Source of the DNA: a virus
DNA length: 20,243 nt
IMG/VR virus record: IMGVR_UViG_3300035130_000194
Coordinates: 1-20,243 of that record
Reading direction: 5' to 3' (one strand)
Shown here: positions 6,661 through 13,336 of the stretch, one piece after another
Position numbering within the stretch: position 1 is the first letter of the stretch
Layout of the letters: each line of letters opens with the position of its first letter
Notes under the pieces: generated by a model
What the model saw: the letters and a program-made list of their open reading frames with translations, nothing else
The model's database searches: none
What the model was told of the DNA's origin: nothing
Translations under genes and position numbers: made by a program

Positions 6661-8214
6661 TTATATATTTCCGTTCCATACTGTTTCGGGTTTTCCTTTT
6701 TTGTGCATATCTTCCGGCAACTGGTATATGGGCTTGCCGTGAATATCAGGCCATGTCACCATCAATTCCAAATGTCCCACAACCACACGATTCGCCTGCA
6801 ATACCATCTTGCCGCACTTTTCCATCGTCCGCCAGAATGTTATGTCCGCATCCGTCCTTCCCGGCCCCCACATACCATCGGCATCGGGTTTGGCAATAAA
6901 CCACGGATGCGGTATGTCCATCAAATCGCTTACTCTGATTGCCGTAAGTCCGAAATGACTAGTTGCAATCTTTGATGTTTCCGCCTTGAATTCGGCTAAA
7001 GGTATATCTTTACGCACCTGGCCGCTCTTGCTCTTACTCGTCATAAGCATCCTGTAATGTCCCCTGCCTATCTGGGTGGATGAAACGGCCGCCGCCTCCG
7101 GGTGCTCGTACATTAATCTAAGTAATTCCTCCACATCCGCCCGCTTAAAAACGGTATCGTAATCGACGGTAATTATGATATTTGCTCCATCATCGATTAC
7201 ACACTGCATACCCCGTTCGAGACACTGGCCCCAGTACGCACCCTGCACCTTCATAATAGGAATCGCCAGGGGACTCATCGCCTCAAATACACAGCTCATA
7301 TTATCGTGGAATCCCAGGCGCGGAACGCTCATTACGCAGGCCACCTTAGCCATCGCCCTCTTGTCGGCAACGATGATACCCTGCGGCCGATTCGCAGGCT
7401 CTTTGGCCGGGTCTTTAGTGGCCGATATAAAGCCCCTGCACTCACTCAACTGGGCGGGCCTGTCCGTTAATGCCCATGCGTCGACATCTTGCCAGCCCGC
7501 CGACCGCACCATCTCGCAAAGGCACTGAAGCGTCGGACACCACCAATTATTATCGTTATTGCCGTATTGCCTGCCCGGGTAGAATTCCATCACCATCTCG
7601 TTATTGGGATACCCCCTGTTAAGACCTCCCCGATAGGGCGAATAATCATCAGCCTCGGCGGTTTCGATGTATATCGAGCCGTCACTAACTTTTGATATTA
7701 AATCCAAGGCCAGCAATGGATACCGAAGGTGATATAAGGTTCCAAACAGGAATATCACATCGAAATGCCCGAGTTTCTCAACCTCATAAACCGATTTATA
7801 TAACCGTGAAACATATTGCATTTCAGAATATTGTGATTTATGGTTTGACCACATATTTTTACTTATTTTATGATTTTCTAATTTTACCTCTTCGGTAAAT
7901 CCGAAAGCCTCGCGGCATAAATCGAATGTCGCCCATTTATTACGTTTAGTTTTTTCCGGCGAGCCGAGATCGTCGCTGAAGTCGTCGATAGCGATTACCT
8001 CTTTAGCCCCGCGCTTTAGTGCCTCGAATGTCCAGTATCCGTCCCACGCTCCTATGTCCAAAACCCGCTTGCCGGTCAGGTTTTCGGGGATCCCGTACCT
8101 TTCGGCGTTAATCGGCGCCCAGCCCGGCGTTACGGTTCCATCCGGCAGTTCTATTTTATGATACCAGTAAGGAATTTCTTCAACTCTTTGAGCTATACTT
8201 TTTTCTTGCGACAT
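6661..8214 (-). CDS. Fusion of a SAM-dependent methyltransferase and a GT-A glycosyltransferase
   Basis: The 517-residue protein is read from ATG 8214, because AAGGAG lies seven bases before it. An upstream ATG pair at 8235 would include that site in the coding region. Residues about 45-260 form a class I methyltransferase: motif I VLDIGAWDGYW (51-61), acidic residues in IAIDDF, and the GTLYHLRYPL segment (158-167) typical of the CmoB/DUF1698 branch. Residues about 288-517 look like a GT-A glycosyltransferase: the VDYDTVF block carries a DxD motif (351-353) for metal and nucleotide-sugar, followed by SHFGLTAIR, RTDADITFW and VVVGHLELMVTWPD. There is no signal peptide. The gene sits between capsid and connector genes, so virion glycan modification is plausible, but the substrate is not visible. 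Both catalytic cores look intact. Confidence 0.85.
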   Translation of the reverse strand: MSQEKSIAQRVEEIPYWYHKIELPDGTVTPGWAPINAERYGIPENLTGKRVLDIGAWDGYWTFEALKRGAKEVIAIDDFSDDLGSPEKTKRNKWATFDLCREAFGFTEEVKLENHKISKNMWSNHKSQYSEMQYVSRLYKSVYEVEKLGHFDVIFLFGTLYHLRYPLLALDLISKVSDGSIYIETAEADDYSPYRGGLNRGYPNNEMVMEFYPGRQYGNNDNNWWCPTLQCLCEMVRSAGWQDVDAWALTDRPAQLSECRGFISATKDPAKEPANRPQGIIVADKRAMAKVACVMSVPRLGFHDNMSCVFEAMSPLAIPIMKVQGAYWGQCLERGMQCVIDDGANIIITVDYDTVFKRADVEELLRLMYEHPEAAAVSSTQIGRGHYRMLMTSKSKSGQVRKDIPLAEFKAETSKIATSHFGLTAIRVSDLMDIPHPWFIAKPDADGMWGPGRTDADITFWRTMEKCGKMVLQANRVVVGHLELMVTWPDIHGKPIYQLPEDMHKKGKPETVWNGNI

Positions 8215-8261
8215 TTTTTTCTCCTTGTTCATCATCTAATTACTAAACACTATTTAATGCC

Positions 8262-8295
8262 CATCCGGCCGGGGCTTAAAGCCCACGGCCGGATG
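8262..8295. other. Strong two-part hairpin between virion protein and enzyme gene
   Basis: CATCCGGCCG (8262-8271) pairs perfectly with CGGCCGGATG (8286-8295). Inside, GGGC pairs with GCCC, with only a single unpaired A (8285) between the stems. No T-run follows on either strand, so it is not a canonical intrinsic terminator. It lies in the 94-base gap before the methyltransferase-glycosyltransferase gene. It may protect the upstream capsid mRNA, or it may be a REP-like element. Confidence 0.6.
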
Positions 8296-8308
8296 AACAA
8301 AGAAACTC

Positions 8309-8788
8309 TTATCCGCTTGCGACCAGACGCAGGCCGTCCGATGTCGTTGCCTGGGTAGTCAACGGCTCATCGCCTGCATTGTTCCTGAATAAATGGGCTA
8401 TCAACGAGATAGCCACGGTTTGCTTGACCGGGGTGTAATCGACGGCTAAATATCTTTTTTTACCTCTCAGATCGATATTCATCTGATAGATATTCTGTTT
8501 CGTCGATGAGCCCGGCGGCAGGATATTGCTGCAGGTTGCCGCCACCGCTGCACCACATGAAAAAGCGGGCAGAACGGTAGTATCGGTAGTAACATCCGTT
8601 GGCACTGTATCCGAATGACCCATGCGCAGGATTTCCAGCGAGGTCTCGGCCGCCTCGTGCGTTCCGGACAATATCTGGAATACGCAGTAATCGTAACCCT
8701 TGGTATCGACTGTTGCGAAAACGTCACCGGATGAAGTTGCCGACTGTGTTTCCTCGAGGATTACAGTTTTCATGTTTGAAGGATTCAT
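8309..8788 (-). CDS. Small probable virion protein downstream of the capsid gene
   Basis: This 159-residue protein starts at ATG 8788 with AAGGAG nine bases upstream; the internal ATG at residue 6 has no such site. It is rich in Thr, Ser, Ala and Val, with alternating strands such as YDYCVFQILSGT, YLAVDYTPVKQTVAISLIAH and a NNAGDEPLTTQATTSDGLRL ending. Cys is present at about residues 35, 77 and 86. No enzyme motifs, signal peptide or membrane segment are visible. Its beta-rich composition and place immediately after the major capsid gene suggest a head decoration or stabilising protein, but I do not recognise a family. The function is an inference from position. Confidence 0.75.
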   Translation of the reverse strand: MNPSNMKTVILEETQSATSSGDVFATVDTKGYDYCVFQILSGTHEAAETSLEILRMGHSDTVPTDVTTDTTVLPAFSCGAAVAATCSNILPPGSSTKQNIYQMNIDLRGKKRYLAVDYTPVKQTVAISLIAHLFRNNAGDEPLTTQATTSDGLRLVASG

Positions 8789-8822
8789 ATTTTTATCTCC
8801 TTAAAAAAGGATTAACTTTATT

Positions 8823-8871
8823 AACTTTTCACATTCGACCCGTCCTTAGGGGACAGGTCGAACTTTTCACA
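8823..8871. repeat. Hairpin flanked by 11-bp direct repeats after the capsid gene
   Basis: TTCGACC (8834-8840) pairs with GGTCGAA (8856-8862), and inside GTCC (8842-8845) pairs with GGAC (8851-8854) across a single mismatch. AACTTTTCACA occurs at 8823-8833 and again at 8861-8871, bracketing the hairpin. No T-run follows in the minus direction. The layout looks like a small insertion or an mRNA stability element. Confidence 0.55.
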
Positions 8872-8889
8872 CCCTTTAATCAGCACTTC

Positions 8890-10218
8890 TTATGTAGTGC
8901 CGACGCTCGCAACTATTGGGCCGGCATCTGAAGTATCACCGATATCATGGTTGACAATGCAGAACCGCTCCGTCGCCTGTATCCCGATCTGGTCGTATTC
9001 CAGATAACGCTGGTCTGATACCTTAATTGTGATGCCTCGCCTGTCGCCGAATGTCGTGGACATACTCAAATCGCCGAATAAAAATGCGACCGTCCCGTTT
9101 GTCGGTGCGCTTGGCATTAGCGATGATACAACTACCGGATACCCTGCGAACATCGGCTGCGCACCGGCCGCAATTTCACGGGTGGTATTACCGCCTGCCG
9201 CCAAAGCGATTCTATCGAACAGCCCTGCCTTGCCGGCGGGGTGAATGTACCATTTCGCCCTCGGCATTGCATAGGTAGGCAATAAGCTCATCAAAGTAGC
9301 AATCTCATCGTCCAGCGTTCCATGCGACCACGCTGTATATGGCGATGTTCCGGCATCCTGACCGGCGGTATGAGTACCGTCGACGAATCTTGTCCGGATA
9401 CCTATCATTCCGCCGTATGTGCTGGTCCCGTCGCCGTCGATTCCGCACTGGTCCTCTTTCTTGGCGAATGCCCATGCCATTTCCTCAGCAAGGTCATCGG
9501 CGATATTGATAATCGCATCCTCGGAAAGATCCGTACTCATGCGGGTCAGGGCACCGAGCTTCTTTGCGGTTAGTTCGACCTGGTTCCAGCTTTTATCCGA
9601 TGCTGTTATTTCGTCGGTCTCGCCGATGAAATACGCCGTTACCCCGCCGGAACGCCTGGGTATCAGCATGTGGTCGGATGACATCGGCACTACCCTGGCA
9701 TTCGCCCTGAACATGCCGTAAGTCTCTCGCAGGTCGATAATCGCCCGTTCCATTACATCGGGCACTACGAAGCCGCCTGCGGTATTAACACCTTCGGTTT
9801 GGACCCGCAACTCGATGCCGTGATCGCGGCACCACTGGCGGGCGGCTGCATCGCCCATAATAGTAGCCATCAGCCACTTGCCCGACTTATAGGCATTGGC
9901 CTCGGCGTTCGGTCCCTTAAATGACCTGAGCTTGCCGAACCGGAACAATTCAGGCTTGATCACTTCTATTTGGCTGCCGTCTGCCGTTTCCTGCGGCACC
10001 TTCTTGGGCTGCTTCTCATTGAGCCGGCTCTCCTGCTCTTCGAGTTTTCTCTGCCGCTCGGCCATTGTTTCGAATTTCTGGGCCTCGCGAAGGTGTTTAT
10101 CGAAGTCCGCGGCCTCATCGGCGGTCATATCTCTTATTTCCTCATCGGCCTTATCCTTCAATTCTCGTGCGGCTTCGGCCTCTTGTGCCGCCCGCTCCAA
10201 TAATTCTAAAACTGTCAT
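8890..10218 (-). CDS. HK97-family major capsid protein with N-terminal delta domain
   Basis: This 442-residue protein is the shell subunit. Residues 1-80 are a charged coiled coil (LELLERAAQEAEAARELKDK onward), the scaffold-like delta domain that the prohead protease normally removes. The mature HK97 fold begins near residue 110-145, with the VNTAGGFVVPDVMERAI segment (144-160) typical of this family. It continues with FRANARVVPMSSDHMLIPRR, TAKKLGALTRMSTDLSEDA, and EMAWAFAKKEDQCGIDGDG, all conserved landmarks. Start ATG 10218 has AAGGAG nine bases upstream. Immediately before this lies an intrinsic terminator, so expression may be controlled in the leader. Length is normal for a delta-containing HK97 capsid protein. 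Confidence 0.97.
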   Translation of the reverse strand: MTVLELLERAAQEAEAARELKDKADEEIRDMTADEAADFDKHLREAQKFETMAERQRKLEEQESRLNEKQPKKVPQETADGSQIEVIKPELFRFGKLRSFKGPNAEANAYKSGKWLMATIMGDAAARQWCRDHGIELRVQTEGVNTAGGFVVPDVMERAIIDLRETYGMFRANARVVPMSSDHMLIPRRSGGVTAYFIGETDEITASDKSWNQVELTAKKLGALTRMSTDLSEDAIINIADDLAEEMAWAFAKKEDQCGIDGDGTSTYGGMIGIRTRFVDGTHTAGQDAGTSPYTAWSHGTLDDEIATLMSLLPTYAMPRAKWYIHPAGKAGLFDRIALAAGGNTTREIAAGAQPMFAGYPVVVSSLMPSAPTNGTVAFLFGDLSMSTTFGDRRGITIKVSDQRYLEYDQIGIQATERFCIVNHDIGDTSDAGPIVASVGTT

Positions 10219-10240
10219 TTGTTTATCTCCTTATCTTGCC

Positions 10241-10277
10241 AAAAAAAAAGGGCACCCTGATTCGTATCAGCGTGCCC
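10241..10277 (-). terminator. Intrinsic terminator in the capsid gene leader
   Basis: On the minus strand GGGCAC (10277-10272) pairs with GTGCCC (10255-10250). Inside, CTGAT pairs with ATCAG around the loop ACGA, with one G-G mismatch between the stems. Nine T residues follow (10249-10241). The T-run ends 22 bases before the capsid start codon, and the capsid Shine-Dalgarno follows it directly. Confidence 0.85.
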
Positions 10278-10336
10278 CTGTAACAGGCCCGTGGTTACAG
10301 CACTCGGCGGAAGCTACCCCGCCTATGCCTGTCTTT
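10278..10336 (-). ncRNA. Structured leader RNA or small RNA upstream of the capsid gene
   Basis: From the predicted start near 10336 the RNA contains GGCGG...CCGCC (10322-10306, extendable by a G-U pair) and CTGTAAC...GTTACAG (10300-10278), then the terminator. ACAGGC (10332-10327) can pair with GCCTGT (10288-10283), which overlaps the loop and 3' arm of the second hairpin. The two folds are therefore alternatives or form a pseudoknot. On the plus strand the same ACAGGC/GCCTGT pair is followed by CTTTTTTT, so the region could also terminate rightward transcription. I do not recognise a known riboswitch class. Confidence 0.5.
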
Positions 10337-10341
10337 TTTTG

Positions 10342-10370
10342 GTTATGTCCTAATTAAAAATCCTTAACAA
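10342..10370 (-). promoter_or_regulatory. Candidate sigma70-type promoter for the capsid leader
   Basis: TTGTTA (10370-10365), a 17-base spacer, and CATAAC (10347-10342) match the -35 and -10 consensus at four of six positions each. Transcription would begin just before the structured leader. The element is between the protease stop and the leader, in otherwise gene-free sequence. The matches are modest, so this is a candidate only. Confidence 0.4.
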
Positions 10371-10410
10371 AACTCCGCCGGAACTTCGGCCCGGCCTTCC
10401 ATAACTCAAG

Positions 10411-11679
10411 TCAAACATCGGCTGACTTTACGCGATTAAGAATACGGCCCGCCGCCCTGTATCCCTTTGCGATATGGCGACGCCGTTCGTTAATTTCTTT
10501 TTTTTCTTCCTCTGTTTTAACTTCCTCTTTTTTTTCTGCCTCTTTATTTTCTTGCGACCGTCCCGGTCCCGGTCTTTCTTTCCGCCGCATATCGCCGCCG
10601 CATTCGGGGCATTTAACGTCCTTACAATGCTTTTTTGTCTTTAATGTATGCTTACATTCGATACACTCGCATTCGTACTCTTTTTTTCGATTCTCTTCAT
10701 CTTTTGTTTCGGTCCTCTCTTCCGGCTCATCTGTGCGTTGTTCCTGCTCTTTTTTCTTTTTGAAGGCATCGAGCGATCTAACCGCAATAGTGGTATCCCG
10801 GGCCACTACCGAAGTTTCAGGATTCGCCGGATAAACGACAGGTCCGACATCGAATAACTGTGCGATTTTTACGATAGTTCTTTCCGATGGCCGGCCGTCG
10901 TCGAAATATTTCCAGTCATCCTCCGCCACGGTAAAGGCAAAACTGCAGCCGGTTATATCGCCCCTGCGAATTTCCTCTCTTATGTCCCTGCCTGTGGTGG
11001 TATCTGGAATATCATTTTCAAAGCGCAGCCCGACCGAATTGGAATTCAACCGAAGTGTTTCATTTGTAGTCCGGCCAAGGATAAGGTCCGGATTATGGTT
11101 CTTGAGGCAGCGAACATCGGAATCCAACACATCGTCGAACGCGCCTTTCTTAATCCTCTCTTTGAACCATCCGAGATCATAAAAATTGCCGTACTTAGTG
11201 GCGTAACCGACAAGCATCGGCTGGTCGTCGCCTTCGATTCGCAGCTCGCCGATATCCGGGGATATGTCCCTTGTCTCCATATTTTCTGACTTATAATTTT
11301 TCTCATTCAATACTTTGCCTGTTTGGTCTATTAGGTTTTTACAATAGGGACATTCAATATAGCCCATCCCCGATTCCGGGATATCTGTATATCTCAAAGA
11401 TTTATTACATCCCTGACAAATAATATCCTCCGATTTACTGTCTTTTGCCGCCTCGAATTTGCCATCATGCTCTTTACAGTGACTTTTTGCCTCCGATGCC
11501 GTCCATTTATTTTTCTTATAGCGATAAGCCTGCTCGGTCATCGAGTCATCACCTTTGAGTTTACCCATAATGACATCGTATTCTTTACCCTTATGTTTTC
11601 GGGATGTCCTTCGAAAAGAATCTTTTTCAAAATCACCTGGTTCTCTCAAACGACATGCGTGTTCATTTTCATAAGGCAT
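10411..11679 (-). CDS. Prohead maturation protease with two Cys clusters
   Basis: The 422-residue protein is read from ATG 11679, which has GGAGGT seven bases upstream; the longer frame to 11727 lacks such support. Residues 1-80 form an N-terminal domain (MPYENEHACRLREPGDF, later TEQAYRYKKNKWTASEAKSH) that I associate with phage protease-fused or stand-alone proteins. The HK97 gp4-like (U35/S78) protease spans about 145-300, with catalytic His195 in CLKNHNPDLILGRT and Ser246 in GDITGCSFAFT. It cleaves the capsid delta domain during maturation. A CxxC...CxxC pair (88/91 and 110/113) and a second cluster (336, 338, 341, 352, 357, 360) flank the protease and suggest zinc ribbons. The C-terminus is long, charged and probably scaffold-like. 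It overlaps the portal gene by 11 bases. Confidence 0.92.
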   Translation of the reverse strand: MPYENEHACRLREPGDFEKDSFRRTSRKHKGKEYDVIMGKLKGDDSMTEQAYRYKKNKWTASEAKSHCKEHDGKFEAAKDSKSEDIICQGCNKSLRYTDIPESGMGYIECPYCKNLIDQTGKVLNEKNYKSENMETRDISPDIGELRIEGDDQPMLVGYATKYGNFYDLGWFKERIKKGAFDDVLDSDVRCLKNHNPDLILGRTTNETLRLNSNSVGLRFENDIPDTTTGRDIREEIRRGDITGCSFAFTVAEDDWKYFDDGRPSERTIVKIAQLFDVGPVVYPANPETSVVARDTTIAVRSLDAFKKKKEQEQRTDEPEERTETKDEENRKKEYECECIECKHTLKTKKHCKDVKCPECGGDMRRKERPGPGRSQENKEAEKKEEVKTEEEKKEINERRRHIAKGYRAAGRILNRVKSADV

Positions 11680-13189
11680 AATGATTACCTCCAATCTCCT
11701 GCAGGATATTATCTGCAAGTATTTCAATATCTTCGTTATTCTGCACTTTTTCTCGAACTATTCGATTTTCGATTATTTTGTTGAGAATGTCCCTTGACTC
11801 ATTTTGCCTATTAAACAGGCTGGCATAGGCATTGACCGGCTCGAACAGTATCGTATTTGCGAAATTTCTAAGCGATTCATTCGTTGTAAATTTTTTTCGG
11901 CCGATCCTTAATAGCTGACTGGCAATCAGGTCACGATGTGCCTGCCGGATATCATCTCGTTTTGCTTTATCGGGCTCCGGCTTGTACGTCCCCGCCGGCC
12001 GCATATTTGTCGGTTCAAGATAAACATCACCTGCCGGTCCGATCGGATTCATATTCTCGAATTCATGAATATCATTGACGTTAAGGTATCCCCACTGCCT
12101 GCCGTTCGAATAAAATGCTGTTCTCGCCGCCATATTACCACGCAAAAGTCCTGAAACGAGTATCTCGCAGAACATTTTTTTGTATTCCGATGGCATGAAC
12201 AGTTTATAATTGCATTCCAGCTCCCATTTGCGGAACCAGTAAAGCATAGTAGTTGTCACGAAGTCGATATTCTGCTCTTCGATATTCGAAAAGGTCGCCC
12301 TGTCCAGGGATGCGATTTTGTGAGGCGGAATATTAAATATCCTCGCACAGTCGTCGACCGTATATTTCTGGACCTCCAGCGCCTGTGCCTGTGCCGGCTC
12401 GATGCCTGTTTTATTCCATTTCATACCCTCTTCGAGTATCATTAGACGGTGTGCCTTAGACAATCCTGTATGACTTAATTGTAATGATTCTTCTAAATTC
12501 TTTCTCGCTTTCGGCGATAGTGAATTTGGATGTTCATAAACTCCCCCAGCATTGGCGCCCTGACTAAAAAACCTGCTTCCGTATTCTTTCACGGCGACGC
12601 CATAGCCGATAGCCTCTTTGTGATAGGCTACGACGTTATAGCCTGTATATCCGTCGAATCCCAGTCCTTTTATATGCAGCACATTGTAATCCGGCAGATT
12701 AAATGTCTCGCCCGTCTGCGTTCGCACCTCGTAATAAAGTATTCCGCCATCGCTTATTTTTCTCGCAGTCCTGTCCGGCAGCAGCGGCCACAATGCCACA
12801 GGCCTGCCGCCGCCGTCCCTTTGAATCTCGGCATAGCCGTTACCGTAGGTCAATACGTGAGCCTGCCGCGTTTCCTGGAATGTAAGGGCATCCATATATT
12901 CGTTCGGTCGGTCGTGCAGCAGTTTATAGACCCGATGGTCGGGCGCCCTGTCTTTGCCCTTTTTACCTTCTCGTTTATAAACTATAAACGGCAGTGATGC
13001 CAGAGTCCCCGATATTATCCGCACCGCCGCCCAGAACGGCGTGTACTTCAGGGCCGAGCTCTCCGTGACGCGAACGCCGGACGATGACTCTGTCCCGCCC
13101 GATACCCAGTCGATAAGCCACTGGGCCGGGTTGGATGTCCCCGAACGCCTGCTGATTTTAGATTCCAGAATATTACAGATTAAACCCAT
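11669..13189 (-). CDS. HK97-type portal protein
   Basis: This 506-residue protein forms the dodecameric portal ring through which DNA enters the capsid. Landmarks are YTPFWAAVRIISGTLASLPF (about 49-68), HRVYKLLHDRPNEYMDALTF, the strand LYEVRTQTGETFNLPDYNVLHI with the V-L-H-I-K-G pattern, and the helix with GYGVAVKEYGSRFFSQGANAG. The stem and clip region includes YTVDDCARIFNIPPHKIASL. These match the HK97/SPP1 portal family at the expected spacing. The C-terminal 60 residues are helical. Start ATG 13189 has only a weak AAGAG site. The stop overlaps the protease start, so the two are coupled. Confidence 0.96.
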   Translation of the reverse strand: MGLICNILESKISRRSGTSNPAQWLIDWVSGGTESSSGVRVTESSALKYTPFWAAVRIISGTLASLPFIVYKREGKKGKDRAPDHRVYKLLHDRPNEYMDALTFQETRQAHVLTYGNGYAEIQRDGGGRPVALWPLLPDRTARKISDGGILYYEVRTQTGETFNLPDYNVLHIKGLGFDGYTGYNVVAYHKEAIGYGVAVKEYGSRFFSQGANAGGVYEHPNSLSPKARKNLEESLQLSHTGLSKAHRLMILEEGMKWNKTGIEPAQAQALEVQKYTVDDCARIFNIPPHKIASLDRATFSNIEEQNIDFVTTTMLYWFRKWELECNYKLFMPSEYKKMFCEILVSGLLRGNMAARTAFYSNGRQWGYLNVNDIHEFENMNPIGPAGDVYLEPTNMRPAGTYKPEPDKAKRDDIRQAHRDLIASQLLRIGRKKFTTNESLRNFANTILFEPVNAYASLFNRQNESRDILNKIIENRIVREKVQNNEDIEILADNILQEIGGNHYAL

Positions 13190-13195
13190 CTTTTT

Positions 13196-13336
13196 TTACT
13201 CTTTTAACGCATCTAATATTAATCCTGACCCTAAAATAAAAATCGCTAAACATATTCCGGTTTTCAGATTACAAATGTAAGTCCCTGCTGCAAAACCAAC
13301 CAGACATAAACCAACTGTCCCAACTATTATTCTCAA
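13196..13336 (-). CDS. 46-residue two-helix membrane peptide with TTG start
   Basis: A frame starting at TTG 13336 overlaps the large terminase stop (TTGA) and is open for 46 codons to TAA 13198-13196. GGAGAGG lies seven bases before the TTG, inside the terminase gene, which strongly supports translation. Residues 2-22 and 28-44 are two hydrophobic segments (RIIVGTVGLCLVGFAAGTYI and ICLAIFILGSGLILDAL) joined by a short CNLKTG loop. It therefore resembles a small hairpin membrane protein. Three Cys residues (11, 22, 29) are present. Its position between terminase and portal is unusual for a lysis gene. Function is unknown. It is too short for most gene finders. Confidence 0.65.
   Translation of the reverse strand: MRIIVGTVGLCLVGFAAGTYICNLKTGICLAIFILGSGLILDALKE

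Noticed and set aside
10241-10340. tRNA or a known riboswitch in the capsid leader
   Set aside because: No cloverleaf, anticodon arm or recognisable aptamer consensus can be drawn; only generic hairpins are seen.
9896-10357. Plus-strand ORF opposite the capsid delta domain
   Set aside because: Ser/Leu-rich shadow of a coiled coil; the capsid gene on the minus strand is unambiguous and the ORF runs through the terminator.
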